DNA of 64,000 nt, taken from contig OZ038498.1 in the NCBI GenBank assembly GCA_964036315.1, positions 9,506,861 to 9,570,860 of the forward strand, read 5' to 3'. The stretch is from Acanthosepion esculentum. Lineage: Eukaryota > Mollusca > Cephalopoda > Sepiida > Sepiidae. Position 1 is the first letter of the stretch, and each line of letters opens with the position of its first letter. The notes beneath the pieces were generated by a model. That model had not been told where the DNA came from, searched no databases, and worked only from the letters and a program-made list of their open reading frames with translations. The position numbers and the translations under genes are program-made. Of the stretch, positions 1-10,835 are shown in pieces.

Positions 1-2
1 GC

Positions 3-2129
3 AGTTTGGTGTCTTCTAAAGGTAAAAATTTAGAAGAAAATAAAAGTCCTGGAAAAAGTATGGTGGCCACAAATGGCCAAAACACCCTTACTCAATCCAC
101 TGTTCAAGACGAAAATATGGTGGCCGAAAGTGGCCAAAGTGCTGAAGATAAAACCAGCAAACAAGACAAAGTTATGGTGGCCGAAAGTGGCCAGAATGCT
201 GAGAAGAGAACCAGCCAACATGACAAAGATATGGTGGCCGAAAGTGGCCAAAACGACCAGACCCCCAAAACTAATGACGTGGCCGGAGAGACGCCCTCCT
301 GCTGGAAGTCCCCGCCCAAGTGTTTAATCAACATGACGGAATTCCTCGAGAAGGCCAAGAGTTACGCACATCTGGTGACAGCAGATGGGCTCTTGTCCAA
401 TCCCGTGGAACTACAGAAAGTTGAAAAAAGAATTGTGTCAGTCTTTGTGATCGACAAGCGCTCGCGCAAAATTTGTCGATCCACAAAAGACACTGTTATA
501 AAGGCTTTGACTTCTCTGGGCATTAAAGCTCAGAGAGTCATCAAGGGAAAAAAGTTCTTTATGTGGGACGTACTGTTGCCCACGCCTGCCGATTGCGAGA
601 GCATGACTAAAAGGGAACTTATCACTAAGGACCTGATTTTTCGCACAGAATATGAAGGCAGGCGGAGGACCAAGGTTTCCGTATATGAGGTTCCTCCTCA
701 GATTGTCGGGGAGCATTTAGCAGCGTATCTGTCCCAGTTCGGGCAGATTCATAGTGCTTCCTCAGATGATCTGACCGGGGGATGGAGCTTCGAGATCATG
801 ATCGACGAAAAAGCCTTCCGCTCTATCCCCAACTGTCTGACTGTCGAGGGCCAGAAGATGCCAATAATTGTCACCGGGCGTAAACCGGCATGCTGGAAAT
901 GTGGAAAGACTGGTCACCTTGCCCTTTCCTGCACAGAGATGAAGGCCTCTGATGTTCTGGCCCCCGCCCAACCAAATCCCCCTTTGGTCGAGTCTGATCC
1001 AACCGTCCCGCCTGTAGTGGGCATACCAGCGACCAGGACCGGTGGGGAAAATCCCCCGGTTGGGTCTAAATCGCAGCCCCCATTCCCCGAAAAGCCTTTG
1101 CCCGCCGCTAATGCGGTCGCGGAGAAGGAGGAGGGGGAATGGCAGGTCGTTGGTAGGGCTAAGGGGAAGAGTCAGGCAGCGGGACCTCGTCCCACAACTA
1201 AACAATCGAAAGGCACAAACAGCCCCACTCCCTCCACCAGTGCCAAGGGCGACTCTCCGGCCAGTTATTCTGAGAAATTACGCCAAAAAATGATTCAATA
1301 TGAACCATCGTTTGAAAAGAAGGAAAAGTTGCTGAAACTGAAAGATGCCTTAAAAGCTAAGCGTCAAGAGTCTGCAAAAAAATCTACCATCTCTTTCTCG
1401 GCACCATCTTCCCCTGTAACTAAACAGTACCCTATGGTCCCACCCCCTGTAGTAAAATCCTTAAGTCAGGTTCCCTCCAACATGACCACACTGAAAAAGT
1501 CCAAAGCATCTCCAAAGAAATCCACTCCCGTTCATTCTCCTATGCATACACCCATCAGTACACCCAAAAAACAGGAGCATCAAAAACGGCAAAGAAGCCC
1601 ATCATCAGACAGTTCTGAGCACACTTCGGAAAAAAAAATCAAACCCATTTTTAATACAGGGGAAGATGTGTGCCGAGTCACAAAAGAACATGAAAAAAAA
1701 GCTTTAATTCATGCAAAAAAAATGAAAGATTTAAAATCACTTCTCAATTTCAGAAAAATCAGTGATGTGGACGTGGAAAACCCGAACAACTTCCCCAAAG
1801 CAAAAAGAGTCCTCACAGTGGTGAGATCTGGTGTTGCCGGACAGAATGTGTGGGCTATGATGGCCGAAGCCAATGAAGCGTTTGGAATGTTCCCTCCGAT
1901 GGCTTCCTTTGACGACGAGAATGTGAAAAAATTACAGCAATTTTGTTCAGGGAGGTACCCGATTTTTGTTCACCCCTCCCTATATAGAGCCCTTAAATTA
2001 ACATTTCCCCTGGACATTGGCGGCCTGTCTCCTGATGGCACCATCAAAAGTGAGATGGGTACTGGCTCAATGGGAGGGGCCGTCGGTGTCCTGACCCCGG
2101 CCATGTTCAATGCAGGAGGGCAACCCTAA
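3..2129 (+). CDS. LINE ORF1 protein (gag-like, CCHC zinc knuckle), 5' partial
   Basis: RNA-binding ORF1 of the LINE, expected to coat element RNA in a ribonucleoprotein. The frame is open to the window edge; the in-frame codon at 6 is TTG and the first ATG is at 60, so the true start may be upstream. The N-terminus has four copies of an about 20-residue repeat around 'MVAESGQ'. A CX2CX4HX4C knuckle (C296, C299, H304, C309, counting from base 6) follows a region that may be RRM-like. Then come a proline-rich linker and a lysine/serine-rich basic region with nuclear-signal-like stretches such as 'KKSKASPKK'. The stop is 12 bases before ORF2. The function follows from position and the knuckle; the sequence outside it was not matched to a named family. 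Confidence 0.75.
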   Translation, partial: SLVSSKGKNLEENKSPGKSMVATNGQNTLTQSTVQDENMVAESGQSAEDKTSKQDKVMVAESGQNAEKRTSQHDKDMVAESGQNDQTPKTNDVAGETPSCWKSPPKCLINMTEFLEKAKSYAHLVTADGLLSNPVELQKVEKRIVSVFVIDKRSRKICRSTKDTVIKALTSLGIKAQRVIKGKKFFMWDVLLPTPADCESMTKRELITKDLIFRTEYEGRRRTKVSVYEVPPQIVGEHLAAYLSQFGQIHSASSDDLTGGWSFEIMIDEKAFRSIPNCLTVEGQKMPIIVTGRKPACWKCGKTGHLALSCTEMKASDVLAPAQPNPPLVESDPTVPPVVGIPATRTGGENPPVGSKSQPPFPEKPLPAANAVAEKEEGEWQVVGRAKGKSQAAGPRPTTKQSKGTNSPTPSTSAKGDSPASYSEKLRQKMIQYEPSFEKKEKLLKLKDALKAKRQESAKKSTISFSAPSSPVTKQYPMVPPPVVKSLSQVPSNMTTLKKSKASPKKSTPVHSPMHTPISTPKKQEHQKRQRSPSSDSSEHTSEKKIKPIFNTGEDVCRVTKEHEKKALIHAKKMKDLKSLLNFRKISDVDVENPNNFPKAKRVLTVVRSGVAGQNVWAMMAEANEAFGMFPPMASFDDENVKKLQQFCSGRYPIFVHPSLYRALKLTFPLDIGGLSPDGTIKSEMGTGSMGGAVGVLTPAMFNAGGQP

Positions 2130-2141
2130 TCAGTATTCATC

Positions 2142-5100
2142 ATGGCCCTCTGGTTAGCAAGTATAAATGCCCGAGGCCTGAGGTCCGAGTCTCGAAGGGT
2201 GAGGCTCTCTCGTGACCTTCAGCGTCTCGGGGTGAATATATGTTGTGTCCAAGAAACCCGTTTTTCTTCTCGTGACTATGAAGGCATTCTGTCTAGGGGG
2301 TTTTCCCTCTATTCAGCATGTTTTGATGGACGCTCGAGGGGTGTCTCTTGGCTGGTGAGCAAGTCTTTGAAGGCTGCGTGTGTTCTTGTCTTCGCGGATC
2401 CGGCGGGCAGACTTTGCGTGCTGGATGTTACCATAAAGGATAAGGCTCTTCGTCTCATTGGGGTTTATGCGCCCAATGCCCATGCTGAGCGGCCTGCTTT
2501 GTTTCGGCAGATCGAGCCGTTTTTGACGCCATCGCGGCGGGTAGTTTTAGTGGGTGATTGGAATGCCGTCCTTGATCCCGATATAGATCGTATAGGGCCA
2601 AATTCGGGTACTAACAACCGAGACGTGAAACCATTTCGGGACTTTATCGACAGGTTCGATCTTGTGGATAAGTACCGAAATGAACATCCTCGGGGGGTAG
2701 TGTGGACTTGGACCAATAGTGGCGGCTTGGCTAGTTATCTAGACCGAGTCTTAGTTAGGAGAGTCGATGTAGGGCTCTTAGGGTGTCCAAGTTTTCATGA
2801 GATAGTTTATTCGGATCATAGGCTTGTCCGGGTCCGTGTAAACTTAGATAAGCCTAAGGTTAGGATGGCTGGCTACTGGAAATTCAACTCATCATTGTTT
2901 GGTGAGCAAGATTTCCGGGACCAGCTACTACTAATGATTCAAAGGGAACTGACGGGTGCGGTTGTGGGAAATGCCTGGTGGGATAAATTAAAATCTAAAA
3001 TCCGAACGTTTGCTGCTGATTATAGTCGTCGGCTCAATCGAGATAGATTAGCGGCGCAAACGGCTTTAGAGCAAAAGGTCGATCGGGCGGTGAAATCCCG
3101 TGATAGTGGGGACATAGCCTTAGCTAAGGCAGAGTTGGCCTCCTTGCTTATCAAGAAGGATCAAGCTCTGGTAGTTAGGGCTAGGTTAAAAAGAATGTCC
3201 TCTGAGGCTACGAATATGGCCGCGGAATTGCGGTCAGAGGAAGCTCGGAATGCATCTCAGCGACATATCGCATGCGTCACATTGCCGGATAGGCGGACCG
3301 TGACAACAAACGAGGGCATATGCGAGGCTTTTCGTGACTACTTTCAGGAGCTTTTCACCAGGGAGCCCGGTCTGAGCCCTGCTCAGTTCGACGCCTATTT
3401 AGCCGACTTTCCCTGCCTCGAGGCAGCTGAAGCGGCTAGGTGCGAGGGTCCCATTTCAGAGTCGGAAATCTGGGAAGCGATGAAACAGGTTGGCCTGGAC
3501 AAGTCTCCGGGACTGGATGGTCTTCCGTACGAAGTGTACTTGAGGCAGTCGCCCGTTTTTGTTCCGCTGCTGGCACTGATTTTCGCCAACTGGATGAAGC
3601 AGGGGTCTATACCCCAACGCTTCACCAGGGGCGTGATCAAGTTGTTACGCAAGGATAAAAACGGAGGGGATGGGTTAGGTAACTTTCGCCCTTTAACTAT
3701 GTTAAACACAGAGTTAAAGATTTTGGCTAAGATCTTGGCCAACCGTTTGCAGCTTGTCCTGTCTAGTCTGATTGGCCCTGAACAGACTTGTGCTGTGAAG
3801 GGTAGGACTATTCAGGACAACCTTCATATGGTACGCCTGATCATCGAGCAAGTCGACAGTGAAGCCGCGCTGATCAATTTAGATCAGTCCAAGGCCTTCG
3901 ATAGGGTTGACCATCGGTTTCTGGAGGCTGTTCTTTCGGCGGCCGGTTTCGGGCCGTACTTTCGCACCTGGATCCGACTTCTGTATGCGACTCCCGGTGC
4001 GCTGGTGGAGGTGAATGGAGTACGATCGGAGCCTTTCGTATTGTCTCGCTCCATTCGTCAGGGTTGTCCGCTTTCGCCCTTGCTTTACGTTCTTGCGTTG
4101 GAACCTTTCCTTCGCAAGTTAAAGGCGAATCCGGTCCTACGCGGAATTGCCCTGCCCGGTGCTACCACATCGGCCAGGTATTCCGCCTATGCTGACGACG
4201 TTTCGGCTCTTGTGTCGAGCAGAGCCGAGATTAACGAAGTCAGCAAGGAAATCAGTTGTTATGAGATGGTGACAGGGGCCAAGATCAACCGCGATAAGTC
4301 TGTTGGCTTGCGGTTGGGTGCGTGGAAGGGAGTTTCTCTTCCCGGACCTTTCCACTGGACGGATGGACCGGTCAAGATTCTCGGCGTCTGGTTCGGTCCT
4401 GATCTCCGGTTGGAAATGAATTGGTCGGAGGTGCAAGGGAAGGCCGAGATCGCAATTAATTTGTGGTCTCGGAGGAATCTTTCCTTAAAGGGGAGGGCGG
4501 AAGTATGTGTTTCACACATCTACCCGATTCTCCTTTACCGACTCTCTGTACTTCCACTTCCGTATGACACTTTGATGGCGTTAGTGAGGCTCTTGTTCTC
4601 TTTCTTGTGGAGAGGCAAGGCCGCCAGAGTCACTCGGGAGATCTGTTGCCTTCATCCTTCTGAGGGCGGTCTGGGCATGCCAAGCATTGAGATTCGTCAA
4701 CATATGCTTCGCATTAGCTTTCTGGATCGAATGTGTCGCGACCCGGATGGGGAGGGCGCCTTCTGGAAGGAAGACGTCCGTAAGAATTTCCCATCCCTAA
4801 GAAGTGTGCACTCGTGCGAGGAGGAGGCCCACCGTTTACCCCGAGCCGAGTGCTCCTTCTATCGCGAATGTCGTATTGCTCTGAAGCGCCTCTTATGGGC
4901 GTCGGATGGCCTCTCCAACGTCCAGGCGTTGTCTCGTAGGGCGTTATATCAAGTTTTAGTCAGGGGGTCCGTTCATGATGAGCTGATTGGCGAGCTCGGA
5001 CTTACGAAGCAGGAGGCTCGCTCAATATGGCCTTGGGCGCCCGGGTTGAAATGTCTCAATAACGATGAGGCATCACTCACCTGGCTGGTGATTCGTGGGG

Positions 5101-5585
5101 CCCTCTGGGTCGCCAAAAGACTCTGTTCAGCTGGCTTGGAGAAATCTCCAAACTGCCGACGCTGTACTGGGGAAGTCGAGACCCTGGGTCACGCCTTCTT
5201 TCAGTGCAGCCTGGTAGTGCCGTTGTGCAAGTTCGTTGAAGGCCTCATGGTCCGCATGCTGCGGGGAAAGTTCTTTGTCCTGGAAGCCTCTTCCGTTTGT
5301 AGCAATGTGGCACCGCCGCTGACGAAGGCTGAACTATATGTGTTCCACTGCTTGCTAGGTGTTTTGAGAGTCGTGATATGGACGACGCGTCAGAAGGGAT
5401 TCTATGGAGGCGAGAAGTTCACCTCTTCCCAACTGATCTTGTACTTTAAGCATCAGCTTAAAGTCAAGATTAGGACGGAAAGGTGGCGGCTCACTTCATC
5501 AGAATTCAGCAAAAGGTGGGTGCATCTTGCGCGCATGTGTCGTGTGAAAGGAGCTGACCTCGAGTGGCACTTTGATGCCGGTTAG
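2142..5585 (+). CDS. LINE ORF2 polyprotein: AP endonuclease, reverse transcriptase, zinc motif
   Basis: A 1147-residue enzyme for target-primed reverse transcription, starting at the ATG 12 bases after ORF1. The APE-type endonuclease occupies about residues 1-235: N9, E38 in 'QETRF', 'VGDWNAVLD', 'YLDRVLV' and the S-D-H motif at 224-226. The reverse transcriptase spans about 440-760: 'FRPLTMLNTELKILAK', 'LINLDQSKAFDRVDH', 'IRQGCPLSPLLY', the catalytic YADD at 683-686 and 'KILGVWFGP'. A zf-RVT-like cluster (C1005, C1008, H1017, C1022) lies near the C-terminus. The 'LNTELKILAK' and 'ILGVWFG' wording favours the Tx1/L1 clade. No internal stop or frameshift is present and all catalytic residues I can identify are there, so this copy looks young and may be able to make protein. 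Confidence 0.88.
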   Translation: MALWLASINARGLRSESRRVRLSRDLQRLGVNICCVQETRFSSRDYEGILSRGFSLYSACFDGRSRGVSWLVSKSLKAACVLVFADPAGRLCVLDVTIKDKALRLIGVYAPNAHAERPALFRQIEPFLTPSRRVVLVGDWNAVLDPDIDRIGPNSGTNNRDVKPFRDFIDRFDLVDKYRNEHPRGVVWTWTNSGGLASYLDRVLVRRVDVGLLGCPSFHEIVYSDHRLVRVRVNLDKPKVRMAGYWKFNSSLFGEQDFRDQLLLMIQRELTGAVVGNAWWDKLKSKIRTFAADYSRRLNRDRLAAQTALEQKVDRAVKSRDSGDIALAKAELASLLIKKDQALVVRARLKRMSSEATNMAAELRSEEARNASQRHIACVTLPDRRTVTTNEGICEAFRDYFQELFTREPGLSPAQFDAYLADFPCLEAAEAARCEGPISESEIWEAMKQVGLDKSPGLDGLPYEVYLRQSPVFVPLLALIFANWMKQGSIPQRFTRGVIKLLRKDKNGGDGLGNFRPLTMLNTELKILAKILANRLQLVLSSLIGPEQTCAVKGRTIQDNLHMVRLIIEQVDSEAALINLDQSKAFDRVDHRFLEAVLSAAGFGPYFRTWIRLLYATPGALVEVNGVRSEPFVLSRSIRQGCPLSPLLYVLALEPFLRKLKANPVLRGIALPGATTSARYSAYADDVSALVSSRAEINEVSKEISCYEMVTGAKINRDKSVGLRLGAWKGVSLPGPFHWTDGPVKILGVWFGPDLRLEMNWSEVQGKAEIAINLWSRRNLSLKGRAEVCVSHIYPILLYRLSVLPLPYDTLMALVRLLFSFLWRGKAARVTREICCLHPSEGGLGMPSIEIRQHMLRISFLDRMCRDPDGEGAFWKEDVRKNFPSLRSVHSCEEEAHRLPRAECSFYRECRIALKRLLWASDGLSNVQALSRRALYQVLVRGSVHDELIGELGLTKQEARSIWPWAPGLKCLNNDEASLTWLVIRGALWVAKRLCSAGLEKSPNCRRCTGEVETLGHAFFQCSLVVPLCKFVEGLMVRMLRGKFFVLEASSVCSNVAPPLTKAELYVFHCLLGVLRVVIWTTRQKGFYGGEKFTSSQLILYFKHQLKVKIRTERWRLTSSEFSKRWVHLARMCRVKGADLEWHFDAG

Positions 5586-6045
5586 GCATCAGGATATTGC
5601 TCTTCCTGGGTTGAACTAGGGCAACCCATTCCAAAAATTAGGCTAGTTTAGGTTTCAGTTTTTGATGTTTTAGTTTCCCTTTTCCAGTTAACTTAGCTAG
5701 GGTATGTATACTCATTTGGCCCCTTTTATTTCTGCCCCCTTTTCTTTTTCTTTAAGTTTAATTCCCCATCCCCTCCCTCGTTAGGTGGTTGGTGATGTCA
5801 GTTCGCAGGTAGGATGCGGGACGCCGTTCGTTTCGCGTGAGTGTTTTCGTATTTGTTGTTGTGTCTGAATGAGTGCGTGTCAGTGTGTGTGCTTGGGATG
5901 GATGAATGTTTTATAATATTATAGTCCCGCATTGATTTCGGCCAGCGAACTGGTATTTCTGCCACATTTAGTTATTGTGTGGGGTTTTATTTACTAATAA
6001 CATTTTCTTTAGTTTCTTGTAAATATTTTGTAATCATTTGTATAT

Positions 6046-6668
6046 ACTCATTGGGGTTAATTTTTAAATTTGTTATTTTATCCCCCTCCCCCCACAGACA
6101 TTGAATTGTACATATGGGGACTAGTCAGTATTTTCATAGAGACAGTGAGGTATTATGGTGGTTGTAGTAAGAACGGTACGGATGAATGCGGTGTTTTGGT
6201 GTAAGGAATATTGTTCGTACGATTGGGTCAGTGTTTGCGGCTAGCTAAGTTATAGTTAAGACAGATGAAGACCGTCCTATTTTCCCCAATCCCCCCTTTG
6301 GCCATGTGCCGCATTTCTGTAGAGTATACAGAATAAATATCGCTCTTCGCTATGGTTACTCATTGGGGCTAGATTTTAGAATCGTTATTTTATTCCCCTC
6401 CGCCCCCACAGACAACGAATTGTAAATATGGGAACTAGTTAGTATTTTCATAGAGACAGTGAGGTATTATGGTGATTGTAGTAAGAAAGGTACGTATGAA
6501 TGTGTCGTTTTGGTGTAAGGAATATTGTTCGTACGATTGGGTCAGTGTTTGCGGCTATCTAAGTTATAGTTAAGACAGAAGAAGACCGTCCTTTCCCCTA
6601 ATCCCCTCTTCGGCCTTGTGCCACATTTCTGTTTAACTTACAGAATAAATATCGCTCTTCGCTATGGT
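6046..6668 (+). repeat. 312-bp tandem duplication in the LINE 3' UTR
   Basis: Two head-to-tail copies, 6046-6357 and 6358-6668. Both start 'actcattggggt', include 'gacagtgaggtattatgg' and 'gattgggtcagtgtttgcgg', and end 'aataaatatcgctcttcg'. They differ by scattered substitutions and small indels. Confidence 0.85.
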
Positions 6669-7451
6669 ACCTAGACTTTATGAATTTAAGCTAGTTTTAG
6701 TACTAGATTGGCAGAAAGGCTAACAGTTTCTTTTCTCGCACTTCTTGACCGTGGAACTTTTTTCCGGCTTCATATTTTCCAGCCACCTTTCATCTTTAAA
6801 AATTTAAATGCAACGTCAATTGTTATCTGCTGTCTCCTTGATTACTCTTCTGTTGCTTTTACTGCTTAATAATGTTTCTCTTGGTGGCTTTACTGCCTGA
6901 CATGTGGTAAATTCGATTAAAAAATATTGAAATTTCGTGTTCTGTCTATTAATAAGTATCAGGATGTTTGTCGTCAAATTTCTTTTCAGGTCTTCTATTT
7001 TGTTATGAATGATATACAAGTCAAAATTTAAACATTTAACTGGAAGCAATAAACTCAGAATTGGCCAGGAAAGCTGCTTAATATCGGTTTTAGATTTGTT
7101 GTTCGTGGGTCTTTTTGTGATAGAATTGTATCCTCCACACAAAGGTTGTTTACTTTGAAGTAACTGTCAGTGAGTGTGTCGGGTTATCTCTTAATTTTCG
7201 AAACCGTTACTAGGGTCGCTCTCCGGTACTATAAATAATCTGCGATAATTTTTTACACCATCTTCTGATCTTATCCGTCAACATATGAGTCTCTCACGGT
7301 AAAACACGTTCCCTTGTGAGTACACACACGTACGTACGCACATTCAGTCACTTCAAATAATTTGGACCAAAACGTTTCCGCATTCATTTGTTACACACAT
7401 CATTGTCTTTGTCACTTGTAAGCCTTTGTTGTTAATACATCATCATTTGTT
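6669..7451. other. No gene recognised
   Basis: AT-rich sequence after the LINE end. The open frames are short and uninformative. 7321-7346 holds a short 'acgtacgtacgcac' alternating stretch. Confidence 0.5.
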
Positions 7452-7458
7452 TATATAT

Positions 7459-7526
<68 letters not shown>
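7452..7526. repeat. (TA)n microsatellite
   Basis: About 75 bases of TA with one interruption, directly upstream of an RTE fragment. Confidence 0.95.
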
Positions 7527-7527
<1 letters not shown>

Positions 7528-7654
7528 ATAATATTAGTGGTAAATATACGCATACATATGCAATCATATATCAAAAAATATATAAATATATATAGACACA
7601 TACATACACATACATATATGTATAAATAATAATTCCAAGAGGATAGAAGAGACG

Positions 7655-8447
7655 CTTTAGTGACATCAGCAAACGATATCTTCCGAAAGGAGAATGGTCG
7701 ATTCTCGACATGATGCAAAGGAGACAGAAAACTCTGACATGGTACGAGAGGGAATACAGAAAATTACACAATAAAATAAGGACCAAATGCAGGCAAGCTA
7801 AAGAAGAATGGCTAAACAAAAACTGTGCAGAAATAGAGAGATTAAATACGACGACCAAAAAAAGGAGATATTCACAAACAAATAAAGCAATTAACGACAA
7901 AAGACATGCTCGTCAAAAGGCTACCTAAAATCGAAGGAAGGATATTAGTGAAGGAAAAAATCTTCAATGCTGAAACGAATATATTGGAGAATTCTTCCAC
8001 GACGAAAGAGAGCATCCAGAAATACACAGAACTATTGACGGACATGAAATTCTGAAAACCGAAGTTGAAGCTGCACTGGCCAAACTGAACAGAAACAGAG
8101 CAGCAGGGCTAGACGGAATTGTAGCGGAAATGCTGATAGCCTTAAATGATTTTGGCATAGACAAGATCACAGAAATAATAAATGAAATCTACAACAGTAG
8201 GGACATACCAGAAGATATCAGCAGCTCTATCATAGCACTGCCTAAGAAACCAGGCGCAAACGAATGTGAACTCCAACGAACAATCAGCCTAATGAGCCAC
8301 GTAACAAAACACATCATCCGTATTCTAATGAACAGAGCGCACAGCAGAATCAGGCCAGAGATAGGACAAGAACAGTGCGTGTTCGCTAAAGACACCGGAA
8401 CAAGGAACGCTATATTCATACTCAGAATGTTATCAGAAGGGTGCTGA
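7655..8447 (+). pseudogene. RTE-type LINE reverse transcriptase fragment
   Basis: Remnant of the central part of a non-LTR polyprotein in shifting frames. 7710-7928 reads a basic linker ('LTWYEREYRKLHNKI', 'RQAKEEWLNK') typical of the region between endonuclease and RT. 8050-8130 reads 'AALAKLNRNRAAGLDGI', the (K)AAGxDGI block at the RT start. 8130-8447 continues with 'IIALPKKPGANECE', 'RTISLMSHVTKHIIRI' and 'EQCVFAKDTGTRNAIF', the degenerate form of the 'EQFGFRKGxGTRDAI' block. The usual R-x-I-S-L-M-S-H order points to the RTE/endonuclease-reverse-transcriptase group. The copy stops before the catalytic YADD, so it is 3' truncated as well as frameshifted. Confidence 0.75.
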
Positions 8448-9186
8448 GGATATCATGGACAGAGTGTGTGCAACGAACAAATAAGACTTCTCCAACTCAA
8501 TATTTCGCGATTGTACAAATTTCCAGTCAATCATTAATAAAGATTTTTACCAGTTTTTTTAACAGCGGTTGATTTCGACCTTTGACGGAACAGATTTTTG
8601 TCAATATTTTATTTTCAGAAAAACATTTAGATTGTGTTGAGAAAACTCCATATTCTTTTTAATTTATTACATTTTCATTCTGGTTATTACTATTCTTAAT
8701 TTTACTATTTACCAGCGGTCTCTTGTTCGATTCATTATCACTAAGTATAAAAAAACTCATCTGTCTTAATTCAGTCCCCTAATTAAAAATATGTCCTTAA
8801 AAATACCGAATTGTCGGGTTGCTTTCAATTGCAATAAGTTAAATACACGACACTAGTATAATAGAGAAAGTGGCGCCATTTGATTATACTACCGGATATT
8901 TGTTATTTTACTATTACACCCTTCTCATCCCCGACAATTATTTTATGCTCTTTAAGTAGTCAACTAACTAATGATGGTGAAGTAAGGTCGGAATTGATCA
9001 TGTGCATTTGGTCAATAAGGAAGACGAGTCTAATATTTCAAGGAGTATTTTAAATAAAACCAAGCAGGGTTTTGGATGTAAGAATGCTTTATTCTACTGT
9101 AGATAATTTACTCAACAGAAAGTAGCTTAATAACAAAATTGTACTTATTATTATTCTTTCCAGTGAGTTTAGTTTACGCAAGAGTA
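8448..9186. other. No gene recognised
   Basis: AT-rich, many stops in all frames. I see no repeat shared with the rest of the window. Confidence 0.45.
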
Positions 9187-9487
9187 GTACACTATTTACA
9201 TTATTCGAATTAGTGTTCTCATCTTTGTCGCTATGTTTATCACAACGTTTCGGCCGTTGTACGCTACGGCCTTCTTCGGGTAGTTGGAATGTCGAACTGA
9301 ACCCTTTATTCCGCTCACTGGGGTAGACTGTTCTAGTTCTACGTTCCAGGTCTAATGGATGTCAGTTATCTCCTGTTAATTCGCCTCTGAAAGTTCTCCA
9401 CTGCCTTAACCAGGTATTGAACTTACACTCTTTGGGTTCTGTCACAGGATCTAACTAATGCCTTTATCCACTGTGCCATGTGTCCTT
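9187..9487 (-). mobile_element. SINE-A copy (tRNA-derived head, hammerhead-like body)
   Basis: Read on the minus strand: a tRNA-like head (box A-like 'tggcacagtggataaaggc', box B-like 'aagttcaatacc', about 9395-9487), then the body with 'ctgttctagt', and the hammerhead-like segment 'cccgaagaaggccg' ... 'cggccgaaac' at 9243-9287. It ends in the family tail 'cgaataatgtaaatagtg'. It is head-to-head with the copy at 9488-9694. Confidence 0.7.
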
Positions 9488-9694
9488 GACATGGCACGTG
9501 GAACTAGAACAGTCTACCCCAGTGAGCGAAATAAGGCGTTCAGTTTGACATTCCAACCAGAAGAAGAAGGCCGGAGCGTACAATGGCGGAAACATTGTGA
9601 TAAATATGGCGACAAAGATGAGGACAATAGTCCGAATAATGTAAATAGTGTACATAATACCTCATCTCAGAAATATAGACAGATGCAACAGTAG
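9488..9694 (+). mobile_element. SINE-A body copy without tRNA head
   Basis: Starts 'catggcacgtggaactagaac', carries a degenerate hammerhead-like segment ('agaagaagaaggccggagcg' ... 'ggcggaaaca') and ends with the standard tail 'cagaaatatagacagatg'. It is in opposite orientation to, and abuts, the copy on its left. Confidence 0.7.
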
Positions 9695-10835
9695 TATTTG
9701 GCAGCTTTTCTCAATGTTTCTGTATTCTTCTAAGAGCTGATTTCAATAATACTACGATGTATATGGTGTCACTTCCTTGAATATCTGGCTCTTTCAATCT
9801 TCCTAAAATTGTCTTCGAAATCATTTCAAACATTCCAACAACCGACAAGTTTTCTCGACATTTTCCAGAACTATAGTATGTTTGCAAAATTCAACAATTT
9901 CAATAATATTGGAACATTTTTATTTCTGGAATTCCCAATTCTTCCAGTCTTTTACGCAACGCCCATCAAGAAGATTACAAGCTTCGCTCTGATGACGATT
10001 TTCCCCAATTCTCATCTTCATATTCTTCTCACTTTTCTAGAAATAGCGAAATATTTTGCAAGCTTTTTACTCGCTTTCAGCTTTTTTATACGGTCTTTTG
10101 GATCGATGCCATCAACGATAAGAATTCTATTTTTGATTTACGATAATATTGGCTATTCTAGTCTGAATAAAGTTATTTCATTGAATTTGAAAGTTCCACG
10201 GAGTTTTCCTTATTCCGACAACTGCTGCTTTGTGCTTATATAGGTCTAAAAACTAAATTTTCTTTTGCAAAATTCCCAATAGATTACCATATTTAGACTT
10301 TTGGAACTAATTTGTTAAATTCTCTAACTGTATGAATGACTTTATCAACATTATTAGTTGGTTCCTGTTCCATGTGATGCACTTCTTTCTGACAATACAG
10401 GTGCTCTTGGCAGCTGTTAACAGTGATTCTGATTTCCTTTCCAATTGTTCAACCATTTCCGTATCATTTAATAGGAAAATTATTTTGTTTTTCTCTTAAA
10501 TTCCATCTAGAGTTTTTGTTTCAGACTTTTTTCTAATTTTTGGTTTTTAGGTTTAATATTTTCTAATTCAACTATTGTCTATATTATCCGGGGTTTTTTT
10601 TTTTGCAGTTCTTCAGGCTATCATGATTATTCTTTCCTTATTCTGTTGCGTGCAACCTGCTTATCTCTTTATAGCCGAGTTGACGCTATATTCAATGCTG
10701 GTGAGATAACTTCTACTGTCCTCTTTACATAGCAAAAATTTCTTCAGCAGGACAGTTCTATAGCTTTGGGTGGCAATTGGTTTAGGTGAAGGAAAAAGTT
10801 AATTCAAAACCTCTAAATATGGGTAAATAGTAGTG
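9695..10835. other. No gene recognised; AT-rich
   Basis: A 144-codon open frame at 9809-10243 (+) reads as a Phe/Ile-rich low-complexity peptide with no motif I know. The opposite strand has fragments such as 'IVDGIDPKDRIKKLK' interrupted by stops, which may be an old coding remnant that I could not identify. Confidence 0.35.

Larger units (their letters stand above)
1..6668 (+). mobile_element. Tx1/L1-type LINE, left end cut by window edge
   Basis: Two long uninterrupted ORFs 12 bases apart (gag-like ORF1 with zinc knuckle, then ORF2 with endonuclease, reverse transcriptase and C-terminal zinc motif), followed by a 1.1-kb 3' non-coding region ending near a repeated 'cgctcttcgctatgg' motif. 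This order is that of L1/Tx1-superfamily LINEs. The 5' UTR lies outside the window. No poly(A) is seen at the proposed 3' end, and I could not define a target-site duplication, so the end is approximate. Confidence 0.8.

Noticed and set aside
762..1205. 147-codon minus-strand frame within LINE ORF1
   Set aside because: Shadow of the ORF1 coding sequence; no motif.
9395..9487. tRNA-like sequences as true tRNA genes
   Set aside because: Only boxes A and B are recognisable; no cloverleaf with proper acceptor stem. They are SINE heads. The same applies to 12690-12785, 50385-50455 and 57693-57815.
9809..10243. 144-codon frame as a membrane protein
   Set aside because: Low-complexity Phe/Ile composition of AT-rich DNA; antisense remnants are equally plausible.
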